Assembly (NCBI GenBank): GCA_963082975.1
Contig: OY720350.1
Location: 40,107,851 to 40,171,850, forward strand
Reading direction: 5' to 3'
DNA length: 64,000 nucleotides
DNA from: Labia minor
Lineage: Eukaryota > Arthropoda > Insecta > Dermaptera > Spongiphoridae
Position 1 is the first letter of the stretch, and each line of letters opens with the position of its first letter. Shown here in pieces: positions 10,925 through 21,918 of the stretch. The notes below the pieces were generated by a model that ran no database searches, was not told the origin of the DNA, and saw only the letters and a program-made list of their open reading frames with translations. The translations under genes were made by a program, and so were the position numbers.

Positions 10925-11230
10925 TTTTCAAGCAAAAATTAGTATGTGGATAGAAAGAGTTAAGAGACATGAATTTGATTGTTTTAATTCGTTTGATTCT
11001 TACTTGTTGGAAAACAATACTTCAATAAATGTTAATTTAAAAAGGAAATTTTAGAACTTCTTTCAAATTTGTCAAGCTCTTTTATAGAGTATTTTCCAAA
11101 AAACAAAAACTTTGAAAATGATATGTGGATAGCAGATCCGTTTTCAAAAAATAAAAACTATTCGGGTTTATCTTGGGAACCAAATTATGAAAAAATTGCT
11201 GAAAATTTAACACGGCAAGTTTCTCATTAG
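10925..11230 (+). pseudogene. Decayed hAT transposase fragment
   Basis: One frame reads FQAKISMWIERVKRHEFDCF..LKRKF then stop. A shifted frame continues ELLSNLSSSFIEYFP, ENDMWIADPFS, SGLSWEPNYEKIAENLT and stops. The pattern of a DxxWIxxPF block near a YFP segment resembles ZBED5/FAM200-type hAT transposases; this assignment is by family memory. The DDE residues and the dimerisation domain are absent. It lies inside the hAT inverted repeats in the expected orientation. Confidence 0.6.
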
Positions 11231-11324
11231 CAATTAAATTAATATATTTGTAATTAGTTATTTGTTTATTAAATATTTTATATTTATTGTTTCTATGTTT
11301 ATAATTTAATCATGTATTGGCATT

Positions 11325-11327
<3 letters not shown>

Positions 11328-11373
<46 letters not shown>

Positions 11374-11838
11374 GGCAAGATTACGCAAAAACGGTTTGAG
11401 CTAGAATGATGAAATTTGGTACATGGACATTATTCAAAATTCATAGTTTTCTATCAACTTTTGAGAAATGTAGCTCAACCGGAAGAGGGTCATTACCTAC
11501 AACGTTTTGATTTTTTTTCCTCTAAAGTGACCGTAAAAATAAAGATATATGTTTGATAATTTTTCACATAATTAATAATTGTATAAAACTGCTATATATA
11601 GAATTTCAGCTTGATTGATTCGCTGAAATTACCAGAATTAATTTTTTAACACTGCAAATCTCCCGCGCCAACACGTGACGTGGTGCCATCAACAAAAAGC
11701 CAAACATGCGCTGGTTTAATATTTATTATTTATTATTTATAATTTATGATTAATTAAATTTAATTTAAATATAATATATTATGTTATTTAATCCAATTCA
11801 AATTGCGAGATAGTCGAGTGGAGACACTCCAGCTAATT
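11328..11838 (+). mobile_element. HINE-like family B, copy B2, nested in hAT
   Basis: The first three bases ACT after a T run look like the family start, followed at once by a (GT)n tract (11331-11364). The 5' inverted repeat and the 100-bp leader are therefore deleted. The body is intact through CACGTGACGTGGTGCC. The 3' end has GCGAGATAGT (11805-11814) and a perfect hairpin GAGTG-GAGA-CACTC (11816-11829), ending CTAATT. Confidence 0.85.
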
Positions 11839-12234
11839 CTTTATTGCTTCATTATTTTTCACTATTAAACATACATTTATATTTTAAAGATATTTTTAGA
11901 TGCCTGAATTTTTAAAAATAATTTAATTTCTGTTATGTTAAATTTTTCTTTGTTTTTGTTTATGTTTTTTTTTTATTTTTTTGTAAATCCTCTACCCCAA
12001 ATAGGGAGAGGATAGAGATATACTGGGTTGTATATAATCTCTTTAATTAAATAAATAAATAAATAAATATATTTTTTTTAATTTCACAAAATAAAATTTC
12101 AGAAATAAAAAATCTAGTTATGAACATTAATCTTGCATTTAAAAAAACTAATAGGAAAAGGGTACTTACAAAAATATGTAAAACTATGTGGGGGGTACGC
12201 CTGAAAAAAAAAGTTGAGAACTACTGATGTACAG

Positions 12235-12595
12235 CATTGGATATACATTATATATTGTCGTATAGTCGATGCTTAGTATGGGTTGGGTTATTAAAAAAAT
12301 GAGTTTAAAATTAGAATAGAAATTAGTTCCAGCGAATGTTGATGAAGGAAGAGGTAAATTTGAATTCATTCAGATTAAAATGAAATATTAAATTATATTT
12401 AATGATTAAAGAAATTAATACAATTATAATAAGTATCATGAGAAACTATAACTTAGAAATTAACTATAAAATAAAGTTAATTTATTTTAATATTATTGAT
12501 ATATCAAATTTTATATTTGTTGCAAATTGCAAGTATTGACCACTTAACTGTTAATTGTTACTAGTATAAATCAGGGCAAGGCGAGATTAATGTTG
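12235..12595. other. AT-rich sequence, nothing recognised
   Basis: Spacer between the hAT element and the exon-like patch. The plus strand near 12240-12370 has mixed composition but no support for a gene. Confidence 0.5.
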
Positions 12596-12601
12596 ATTTA
12601 C

Positions 12602-12770
12602 AGTGCGGGACCTTCCAGGCATTCCATGATACATCTTCCTTGGGCATCAATCTCTTTGTTGGCCTTGATGTAGGATTCGGGCACTGTCGTATCACTTAAA
12701 GATGATGTTTCTCTGTCCTGTTCATCCCGAAGAATGGTCTTACATTCAACAGAATAACTCTTACCCCTTC
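12602..12770 (-). CDS. Possible host exon, odorant-binding-protein-like
   Basis: A GC-richer patch, open on the minus strand. It reads GKSYSVECKTILRDEQDRE, then VPESYIKANKEIDAQ and GRCIMECLEG. The spacing Cys-X36-Cys-X3-Cys resembles the first three cysteines of insect odorant-binding proteins, small secreted carriers of odorants. A 3' splice acceptor (CTGTTAG) fits an exon start at 12770 and a donor (CACT/GTAAAT) fits an exon end at 12602. I see no neighbouring exons, signal peptide or later cysteines. It could instead be an unrelated exon, a pseudogene or chance. The cysteine spacing is at the long end for the family. Confidence 0.28.
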
Positions 12771-12804
12771 CTAACAGCCCTTGGCTACTCTTCCAATAAC
12801 TCAA

Positions 12805-13087
12805 TTAATTTTTGAACTTTGAAATTGTCGAATTATAACAATATATTCCATTCATCAAACGATCCTATTTCATTTACATTGTCCACATTTTAGGTAAAAT
12901 GAATATAGGTGAGGATTTGATTATTTTGTCTTAAATGTTTATTTATGACAATCCTCTATTAAAAGACATTTTATGCTTAAATATTAATTTATATAAGTAT
13001 TATATAATTAATTTTAATATTTACTAAGAGATGTTTGGCTGAAATTGAATAATAAAGAATTGTAAGTATCTACAATCATAGTAAAGA
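12805..13087. other. AT-rich sequence, nothing recognised
   Basis: No supported feature. Confidence 0.5.
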
Positions 13088-13290
13088 TCCTGAAATTAAG
13101 ATGGTTCATGCGGCTAGAAGAGGTGAGAAAAGATTAGTGGCCAACTTGTTTGTGGGAAGTGATCGGTTGGTAGTTTTATTGCGCAGATAATATAAAGAGA
13201 GATGTCTGGAAGTTGGATGGAGGAGGCTCACGAATGCTATATTCAAGAACTTTCAAGTTCCGCAGAACCACATAAAAAGCTAAATAGATA
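13088..13290 (+). pseudogene. LINE 3'-end relic, copy L5
   Basis: The plus strand reads KILKLRWFMRLEEVRKD, corresponding to the RLRWAGHVARM-type segment of LINE C-termini. It is followed by TGTCTGGAAGTTGGATGG and CAAGAACTTTCAAGTTCCGC, matching the 3' block of L1 and L3, and ends AGAACCACATAAAAAGC..ATAGATAAT. It is diverged and non-coding. Confidence 0.65.
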
Positions 13291-14537
13291 ATATAAAACA
13301 TGTCTTAATTAATATTTAATTAATTAATTAAATAATTTATTAGTTGATGTATAAATAAAAAATAAAATATTGATAACTTATTGAGTTTTAAAGTTAATAT
13401 TTCTTTTATTATTTAATGACTTAAATATAAATTATCAAAATGTGATTTTCTAGAATTTATTTTTAATAATCTAATTTTTCTTTCATTTTGATCATATAAC
13501 GATTTTTGATTTGTTCTTAATGATGTTTAAATATTATTAGATTTATATTATTATTATCAATATTATTATTATTATTATTTTATACTTTTTTTTGAATAAG
13601 AAAAAAAAATTAATGACCAGGTCCATATCATAATAATAACACAATAACAAAATGACTGCATTTTTTTTTAATAAGAATAATAACAGACAGACGAAAAATT
13701 TTAAAGATAGATCATGTTTTTTCAATTAATAAAATATAAAAAAAATGGCCAATTAATGAGTTTCAACGTTCCAAAAATATTAATTCTTTCTACTAACCTC
13801 TCTCTTATACTGAACCATCTCTTCGCCCAATTACTATCTCGCCAATTCAATTCTTTTATATATATTTTTATATTCAACTCATTGTGTCACAACAAATCAA
13901 CTTCTCGTTAACCTTTCTTCATTCATTCGAGCCATGTGTACAAAATATAATTTAATTATTTTTGTGGATGCATAAAGGTCATTTAAATAAAAAAGGTAAA
14001 ATAAAAGTGAATATTTAATAATAGAACACAACTATTAATGTAAAAATTAAAATAATAAAATTATTTTTTTAGCCAAAAAAATTTATTGAGGTAAATAAAG
14101 TAGGAAAGTTAAAATCAAATAATAAGAATTACTTTTTTTATTTTATGAATTAATGATGACGTTTTGGATGCCAGTCGTGTTCTTCTTCAAATTCAATAAT
14201 TGTCAAAAAAATTGAAATATTCTCAATAATAGTCATAATATATTTTAACATGATTTATTTTGATTATCTACAATATAGTGTTATTAATAAAAAAAATAAT
14301 TAAAATTGATAATTTTCAGTTAAAAAAAGCATTGTAATGTTATTTGTTTGTAAATCTTGTTAAAAAATTTTTTTTTATGGAGAATAGATCGTTTAAGAAA
14401 ATTCTAGTGTTAATTTAGAGATATGTCATTTTTTTTCTCATTTAATTTACTTTATTTGAAATAATTTTAGATTAGTGATCATTAAAGATATATTTCTGTT
14501 GATTTTTTTGGGCTTAAAAATTATAACCCTCATTTTT
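13291..14537. other. AT-rich sequence, nothing recognised
   Basis: Contains a TTA repeat near 13541-13580 and poly-A/T tracts. The short hydrophobic frames here are translations of T-rich DNA. Confidence 0.55.
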
Positions 14538-15023
14538 ACCAACCAACGATAGGAAGGGAAGGTATTGTTTTCACACCAAATTTCACATGTAGAGACTTAC
14601 ATATCTCCACGAATCATGCAAAAGTATTTTTAGCATAATGTCTGTCCGTCTGTCCATTGTGTGTCCGTATGAACGGCTCAACGGATTTTGATAAAATTTG
14701 GTATATTTACTTAATGCATTAGTAGCACGAATTCATCAACTTTTTGTGTATATCCGGAAACCGGAAGTGGTAGTTTACAAAGTATTAATTTTATATTCAT
14801 TGTCGGAAAATATTTCACTTAAAATATAGTAGTAATTAATAATTAAGTAATTAAACTAAAAATAAAAACCAAGATAATATAATTTAGGCATTTTAATTCA
14901 AGTTTTAAAAATACTTTTTTTTATAGTTTATATATATATATATATACATATATATATAATGTTGTTTGTAAATTTATTTATTTCAAATCGTCGGTCGGTT
15001 CTGTGCCTGGTCACAGCTCATAT
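14538..15023 (+). mobile_element. HINE-like family A, copy A1
   Basis: The start ACCAACCAACGATAGGAAGG is a decayed form of the family start. The body follows: TATTGTTTTCACACCAAATT, CATATCTCCACGAATCATGC, the TAATGTCTGTCCGTC microsatellite, GATAAAATTTGGTATATTTA and TATCCGGAAACCGGAAGTGG. The 3' inverted repeat TCGTCGGTCGGT lies at 14988-14999 with a hairpin tail CTGTG/CACAG (15001-15005 with 15012-15016). No coding capacity. Confidence 0.85.
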
Positions 15024-15520
15024 TTATATATTTATTAGCTAACACGCTACCCTGATGCGTGAAATGAAAGTAAATATTAATTGAAAATTTCTTTTAAATA
15101 GATGACATTAGAACATGAAGATAAACTACTTGTGAATTTGGAGATGATTTAGGGGGTGAATCTCTGCTCTATTCTCTCCATTTGGACCATTCCTTTATTC
15201 CATCCACTTTCTCTACCATGGATGGCATTAATCATTTTCAACATACCGAAAACATTTTTCACCAATCTACCTCATTCCCTTCCCATCACTCTACTCTCTC
15301 TTTCCCATCCAACTTCTTATGATTTTAATCTCAAAATCTATATTCATCACTAATCAATAATAAAATGACAATATTCGAGTAAAATGTTGTAATTTAGCGA
15401 GTTTTTTTTTTTACAAAAACTCGTTTGTAACTAATCTTAGTTGCCATTTTCTTTTTTACCTCCCCTTAAAGTTATTTTATTTTATTTTTTGATATCCATT
15501 ACTTTACGTGAATTTCAGTT
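15024..15520. other. Mixed AT-rich sequence, unassigned
   Basis: A CT-rich stretch at 15160-15330 reads hydrophobic in one frame (65 codons) but starts mid-sequence and has no recognisable domain. Confidence 0.45.
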
Positions 15521-16120
15521 TAAATTCGTGGCTACGAGTCACGCAAGGTACTCGAATGACACGCAAAGCACGCGTTCGTTGGAGAGATACCGACATTGAT
15601 AAGAATAGAAGGAAGATAACGGAAATAAATGTTATTTGAAGTTATAACGAATTAATAGCTGTAACGAGAATATATAATAATTAATAGTTTTAATATTCTT
15701 TTAATTGAAGTATTATTATTTTCATTAATAATACGAGCGGAAGTAATTATTAAAAGAAAAGGGGGAGGTGGTGGGGGTATGTTTGTAAATGTTCTACACG
15801 ATTGATTAACACATAAAAGGGATGCGTCACTTTATCTATTATGATTGTTTGAAGTTGAAAAGAAGTGGCGTTGAGAGTTGAACGTGAGGGAAGGGTGGGG
15901 GAGGGGGGTGATGAAGTTAAAGGGCAATCGGAAGTTCAGTGACGGGGGTTAAAAAAAAAGAACGACCCTTACAAATTGTGGGGATCAAAATGAAACCAAA
16001 TCATTGATACGAGTGTCTATAAAAAAAAGTATAATCAGGATTTAGAAGAAAAAAAAGATGGTGCGATACGAAATTCATTCATCTTGGCGTGCGTGACGCA
16101 AAGCTGAGAAGAGTCGCGTT
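15521..16120. other. GC-richer island with G-rich tracts
   Basis: Not repetitive within the window. It contains ACGAGTCACGCAAGG and CACGCGTTCGTTGG near 15535-15580 and strand-biased G tracts at 15761-15777 and 15888-15908. The second has four G runs (G3, G3, G5, G6) with 1-2-nt spacers, a G-quadruplex-type pattern. Unassigned; possible conserved non-coding sequence. Confidence 0.4.
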
Positions 16121-16572
16121 TTATTTCTTTTATTTAGATAAGCTTTACTCCCTATAACTAATAAAAATATTACATACAAATATTTTTATTTTAATTATTA
16201 CATAGAGATTTTAGTTATAGTTTACGTTGTTTAATCAAGAAATATAATCAGTATAAGGTTTTGTGTTTATATATATGTATATATATTTTGTTTTGGGGAA
16301 AACATTTGTATTCATCATATTGATTCAAAAATATAATAAAAAATTAGGTCAAAATTAAGCAATAAAATTTGTTATTTACTTAATATAAATATATTCATTT
16401 AGGTTGAAAGTTTTCATTATAAAAATTAATTCCAAGTCTTTTTAAGTAGTTGAATGAAATTTAATTCTTGAAGTTTCATCGGCTATTTTTATGCTTTTTC
16501 AAGAGAATTTTAAGAAAGGAATTTTGGATATAATGAGGTTTGATCTCGACATATCGACCTGCGCGCGCGCCT
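16121..16572. other. AT-rich sequence, nothing recognised
   Basis: Ends in a GCGCGCGCGC run at about 16560-16570, unusual for the base composition, at the edge of family-B copy B3. Confidence 0.5.
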
Positions 16573-17165
16573 GGTTGTGTGTGTGTGTGTGTAGACAAGA
16601 AAACGGTTTGAGCTTTTGATGTTTTTATACGTTTTAAAGGTTCTTGAATCATTTTCACTAAGGTTGAGAAAAATGTGTGTGTGTGTGTGTGTGTAGACAA
16701 GATTAATCTAAAACGGTTTGAGCTACAATAATGAAATTTGGTATCCGGGCATTATTCAAAATTTCTAGTTTTCTGTAAACTTTTGAGAAATATACATCTT
16801 TCGGAAGAGGGTTATTACCTACCACGTTTTGATTTTTTTATTTTCTCTAATGTGACCGTAAAAATAAAGATATATGTTTGACAGTTTTTCACCTGATTAA
16901 AAATTTTATAAAACTGCTATATATAGAATTTCAGCTTGATTGAATCGCTGTAAGTACCGGAATTAATTTTTTAACACTGCAAATCACGCGCCAACACGTG
17001 ACGTGGGGTCATCAACAAAGAGCCAAACATGCGCTGGTTTAATAAATATTAACTATTAATTTTAATTTATAATTTATAATTAATTAAATTAAATTTAAAT
17101 ATAATATATGTTATTTAATCCAATTCAAATTGCGAGATAGTCGAGTGGAGACACTCCAGCTAATT
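16573..17165 (+). mobile_element. HINE-like family B, copy B3 (rearranged 5' part)
   Basis: Two GT microsatellites (about 16575-16591 and 16676-16693), each followed by GTAGACAAGA and a CGGTTTGAGC segment, show that the microsatellite-plus-core unit was duplicated inside the element. The leader TTTTTATACGTTTTAAAGG lies between them. The body and 3' end are complete: CACGTGACGTGG, TGCGAGATAGT and the hairpin GAGTG-GAGA-CACTC, then CAGCTAATT. Confidence 0.85.
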
Positions 17166-17253
17166 ATTTTAATTATTGATAATTTTTGATTTCTCGTTTT
17201 ATATGTATTTTAAATATTTATATATGTATATATTAATAATGAAAATACATATA

Positions 17254-17565
17254 TGGGCAGGTCAACAATTCCGTAACTTTTTGATTTTCATGTTTCTTAA
17301 ATGAAATGGCAACACTGCTGCTGATAACAGGCAACTATCAGCTAACTCATGTAGAAATTTGGACCAGCTTAGTATTTTAGTTTTTGTTTGACATCAATTA
17401 TTAGCAGACTGAGAAGAAAATGGAAAAAAAAGAATTTCCATGAAAATTCATTAATTAGGATACAAATTGCCCTATTCTCCAAATTTATTCACGAGTGACT
17501 ATTTATTGATTCCGAACCTATAAAAATAGGACTCGGCAGAAAGAGAAGGACCGCTCGAATGATTT
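17254..17565 (+). mobile_element. Deleted mariner copy M1
   Basis: The left terminal region (GGCAGGTCAACAATTCCGTA, then CTTTTTGATTTTC and GGCAACACTGCTGCTG) matches the reverse complement of the element at 60.26-60.73 kb. It jumps directly to the transposase C-terminus, reading LGYKLPYSPNLFTSDYLLIP with stops. This is a decayed form of the mariner PPYSPDLAPSDYFLFP motif that carries the third catalytic Asp. The helix-turn-helix and the first two acidic residues are deleted. The 3' terminal repeat is not recognisable. Confidence 0.75.
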
Positions 17566-17629
17566 TTTTGAAATTCATATTATAGATATTTTTTATAAAG
17601 AAAAGTCGATCTCTAATTGTTTCAACTTC

Positions 17630-17702
17630 AGGAAGAATCATCTTTATTAGTTTTTTCTTAATTTAACATAGGAAATTTTAATGACGTCAGTAGCGTCAGA
17701 CA
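17630..17702 (+). repeat. Family A internal fragment, A8
   Basis: AATCATCTTTATTAGTTTTT plus TTCTTAATTTAA and TGACGTCAGTAGCGTCAGAC correspond to the part of long family-A copies that carries the paired CRE sites. Only one site is perfect here (TGACGTCA). Confidence 0.6.
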
Positions 17703-18114
17703 GCGCTTCCTTAAATACAAAATAATATAAATATAAATAAAATCAAATTATGAAATATTTATATATTATGTTATATCCACAGGCCATACATTTAAGGGAT
17801 GTATGTTTTATAAATATTTTTTAATGAAGGTTCTTTTAAATTATTTGAACGACGTCTCGGTGAACCAGGTACTCTTATTAATTATTATAAATAAAATTAA
17901 AAGCATATCCAGTTTAATTAATTTTTTATAAGATTAATAAATATTTGTTAATAAATTTTGAAATTGATTGTTAATTTTTTTTTTCAATTCAAGTTGTTAA
18001 ATATGTATAATAAATTGAATTTTCAATGTTATCGAAATTGTAATATTTTTAAAACAAATATTACGTTTCAATACTCCTCTCTCATGTTTATATTTTATCT
18101 TGAACATTAAACAG
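17703..18114. other. AT-rich sequence, nothing recognised
   Basis: No supported feature. Confidence 0.5.
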
Positions 18115-18440
18115 TAGACAAGGAAGTCAATGATATTGGCAATTGCTACCCTTCTTGCCCATCTATCTAAAGCTAAACGATCGACGTGAGTCGTTTAAAG
18201 GATTTATGCGCGATTGGTTGGCACCCTGTCACTGGTAATCAGCCTCCGGCCTAGTCGAATATCAGCTCGAGGCGTGCCAATCCCCCACAAACATTCTCCT
18301 CCATTCCCCCACTCCTCATACAAACACCCGACCAATTTCTCTCCCCCAAGCCCACAACACCCTCCAACACACAAGCTATAAACGACAGTCAGTCATTGTG
18401 ACACATCCCCGTAAAAATAGAAACGTAAAACAGGCCAGCT
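18115..18440. other. GC-richer island, unassigned
   Basis: Single-copy looking, about 50% GC. Notable stretches are AAACGATCGACGTGAGTCG, GATTGGTTGGCACCCTGTC and CTCGAGGCGTGCC, then a C-rich run of CCCCCAC-type words to 18370. No protein-like frame. Candidate conserved non-coding or exon sequence. Confidence 0.4.
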
Positions 18441-19354
18441 GCTCGCCGATATGTAATAATATATACCAACAGCATATCATTTAGTTTGATTGTGATTAAT
18501 TTATATGACAAACGGGATTTGCAATGAGACAAATTAATCGTAACAAATAATTATGCATACAAAATTACAGTTGCAACATTCCAGATCATTGTTTACAACA
18601 ATGAAGAGCAAATGGAGTGTATAGCTTGTAGAGATGTAGAGTATCGACACGAGTGGATGTTTTATATTTTTCAAGTTGAATTATTATAGGAAATTAATTA
18701 ATAATATTACATTTTATTTATAAATAAATACTACATCTGAATGGATTTATTAGGTTTTTTAATTTATTGTTTGTAAATGTAACCTTATTGTTATTATTTA
18801 AAAATTGCATTCTTATTGTATTTAAGATACTGTTTTAATTATTGTTTAATTATAATTCTCAATAATTAAAATACAAATTGTAAATGTTATTGTTTTTTAT
18901 ATTTATATTATTTTATAATACAGTTGACAAAATTACCCAGGATAATTCAAGAATTTATTTTATAGAAGCGCCTATATGTATGCAACCAATTAAACTTCTA
19001 AAGTAAATATAAAATAAATTTAGGCGTAAAAATAATTTAATATTGTAAATTTAATAATAATCCATTTGTGTAATACTTTATAATTTTCTTTAAATAAATA
19101 AATTTATAGTATTATAACTAATTCAAATTATTTTAGACATATAAGAAAAAATTTCAGATTGTAGATTTGAATCTATATTTAATCCCGTAATCAATTATTA
19201 ATATCTTTTTTAAAATTCTAAATCTTAAAAGGGGTGGGAGAATAATATAAATATTTTTCCTCTTTATTTATTTTTATTTTTTGAAAATAATAAACATAAT
19301 TTAAAATTTGATTATTTTATACATTTATTATTTTCAGATAATAGTTCAATTTTT
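18441..19354. other. AT-rich sequence, nothing recognised
   Basis: No supported feature. Confidence 0.55.
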
Positions 19355-19774
19355 ACCGACCGACGATAGTAAGGGAGGTATTGTTTTCACACCAAATTTC
19401 ACATGTGGAGATTTTTACATATCTCCACGAATCATGCATTTTCTTAACAGAAAAAAGTATTTTTAGCATGATGTCTGTCCGTCCGTCTGTCCGTCCGTAT
19501 AGATGTGTACAGCCTAAACGGCTCAACGGATTTTGATGAAATTTGGTATATTTACTTATGCATCAGTGGGATGAATTGATCAACTTTTGGTGCAGCCTGG
19601 TCTTACATATATATTATAAATAAAATAGAATTAAAAATATTTATGTTATATCCATATCTGTTTTTTATTACATTAATAGATATATTAAAATTTTTTGAAA
19701 TTGTTTCTGTAGCTGGAAATTAATTTATTTCAAACCGTCGGTCGGTTCGGACCTGGCCACATGTCAACTTATTT
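19355..19774 (+). mobile_element. HINE-like family A, copy A2 (short form)
   Basis: It starts ACCGACCGACGATAGTAAGG (inverted repeat 19355-19366), then the CTGTCCGTC microsatellite and CGGCTCAACGGATTTTGATG..AAATTTGGTA. The second internal monomer of the long copies is absent. The 3' inverted repeat ACCGTCGGTCGGT is at 19734-19746 and the tail hairpin GACCTG/CATGTC (one mismatch) at 19750-19765, ending CAACTTATTT. Confidence 0.88.
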
Positions 19775-20700
19775 AACTAGAATTTTGAAATAAAAACATA
19801 TATAAGTATAACTAATCGTGGAAATATATAATTTATTAATCAATCATTAAACATAAATATTTTGATCTATAATAATCTAAATAATAATAATTTATACACA
19901 TTTATACTCTACTTAGAAATTGTTTAATATTATTTAATATAAATTGGTTAGAAAGATATTAATTTATAGGATATATAGATACATATATCTAATTAAATTA
20001 TCAGGGCTTTAATCTAATTGGTAGTCAAATTTTCCTGATTGGTTGCTTCTCTAATGGTAGTAACCACCATCATTGAAATAGCTTTCTTACTTCCTGTTGT
20101 TAACATTATATTTGATTTTGTTAGAATGGGTTTTATGTTACTTTACGTCCTCGTTAAAATATAATATATATTCGTTGACAAGCTAGAAATACAATCTTGT
20201 TAAATGAAATAAAAATAAAAATCATGTCATTTAAAAGAAAAAGTTAATTTTCATTAAAATCATTTTCTTAACAAAGAATTGAAATTAAATGAAAAAAGAA
20301 ATTTTATATTAAAATAATATATGAAGATAGAATAAATTTAAAAAAGAGGATAGAAATAGCAGAAATTTCATTAATAAAATATATTTCATCTAAAATTTTG
20401 GGATTGTCTCTGATAATTATGGCTTGAGGGTTGAAAAGTGGAATATCATCAACAATGAGACACCCTCGTACTATACATCTGCGTCAGTAAGTAAAATTCA
20501 ATTAATCCCAATCCATCTAAACTCGTATATATATGCATATATTAGCAAGTTCTAAGTTGTATGATAGATGAAAACAAATATGAATATATATTACATACTA
20601 ACTAAAATCAAAGTAAATAAACCACTGAACATAAGGGGTCCCTATAAAAGGGAAAGATCAACGATGAAACAAAATGATTAATTTTGACAACAATTACGTA
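19775..20700. other. AT-rich sequence, nothing recognised
   Basis: No supported feature. It ends with the TA that flanks the next element. Confidence 0.5.
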
Positions 20701-21858
20701 AGGTAATGGCACCTATAGATGACATGGCACCTATAGATGACACTTTTGAATTTAAACTAAAAAAATAAGGAAATTTTAAAACATACGCGGAATTTATTTT
20801 TTTTAAATGATAGTTTTGTTTTTCCACCACCTGAGATACCCTACAACAATACAATTAGTCGCCCTATTTTTTTATCTTTTAACTTGAAAAGCAGACAGGA
20901 TCGTCAACAATTGATTTTTTACACAAATCTTAAAGATAACCTTAAGGTAACTAATGTTCTTAATTAGTATTTTATATTTTTATTTTCATATTTATCAAGA
21001 ATTTAATAACTACATTATAAAATAGACTTAATATAGATATAAATCATTTCAATTTAAACACCAATTTTTAAAAGTATCTTTTTTATCAACGGTGTTATCT
21101 ATAGGTGCCTCTAAAAATTGTTTTTCCTATAGATGACAGCAATGTCAGCTATACTAGGTTTTTAAAAAAATTGTCTATTATATTAATAGCTGTAAAGAGG
21201 AGATAATTTTATATAATTCCACCAAGTTGCATGTCTGAATTGATATAGGAACCTAAAGGTGACGCTGTGTTTCTCATTGTCAGAAAATTTTTTTCTATTC
21301 CAGAACTTCAAACACTATTTTTTGAAATTTTTTTTAAATTACTCTGTTCCCAATGTATAATTAAAAATGCATAATTAAAACAAGATTTGTTTAAAATCAA
21401 TTTTTTATTTTATTATAATAATCAGCTAAAAATAAAATCAATCACAATAAATATATCTATTGTATCATTATATGAAACCTGATTTTTTTATTATAACTAA
21501 AGTTAAAGCAGCAACAAGGTGTTGGAAAGATGTTTTACTTTGTAAATAAATAAGTTGTAGATAAAGAGAGCAAGCGAAGTGAAAAAAAGTAGATGTCATC
21601 TTTGGGTTCCATAATTGTCATCATTAGGTTCCACCAAAATTTTTGGTGTCATCTATAGGTGCCATTTGATTATTTTGAAAAAAAATTATATTTCCCCTTA
21701 AACTCATATAAAAGTGTAAAATATTTATCCAGGTGATAAAAGGTAAAATAAGCTTTATAATAACCAAAAGATTTTTTTTGTGAGACGTATAGTTTCAGTT
21801 TTATAAAAGAAAATAGGAACAAGAGCGCTTAAAATGTCATCTATTGGTGCCATTACCT
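20701..21858. mobile_element. Unrecognised TA-flanked element with nine 17-bp motif copies
   Basis: The ends are inverted repeats: left AGGTAATGGCACCTATAGAT, right (reverse complement) AGGTAATGGCACCAATAGAT. Both are followed by GACA and flanked by TA (20699-20700, 21859-21860). The terminal motif GGCACCTATAGATGACA recurs inside. Forward copies are at 20708, 20726, 21126 (partial) and 21248 (GGAACCTAAAGGTGACG). Reverse copies are at 21093, 21594, 21616, 21647 and 21835. The arrangement suggests a non-autonomous DNA transposon with many subterminal protein-binding sites. There is no coding frame. The superfamily is unknown; the TA flank fits Tc1/mariner-like insertion. Confidence 0.6.
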
Positions 21859-21918
21859 TAGAGTTATTTTGGTTAATCAATTCTCAATAACCTTATATTG
21901 TAACTGATTTTAGTTTTT

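Larger units (their letters stand above)
10743..12226 (+). mobile_element. hAT element with perfect TSD, carrying a HINE insertion
   Basis: The left end CAGTGATTCTCAAGTAGG and the right end (reverse complement CAGTAGTTCTCAACTTTT) are hAT-type inverted repeats. The element is flanked by the 8-bp duplication ATGTACAG (10735-10742 and 12227-12234). It holds a broken transposase fragment and a complete-3'-end family-B element. It is 1,484 bp as it stands, about 970 bp without the inserted HINE. The left and right subterminal regions both contain GGGGTAC/GTACGCC-like sequence. Confidence 0.85.

Noticed and set aside
13543..13725. Minus-strand frame of Leu/Ile/Phe with poly-Ile end
   Set aside because: Product of TTA/AAT repeats; no protein-like composition.
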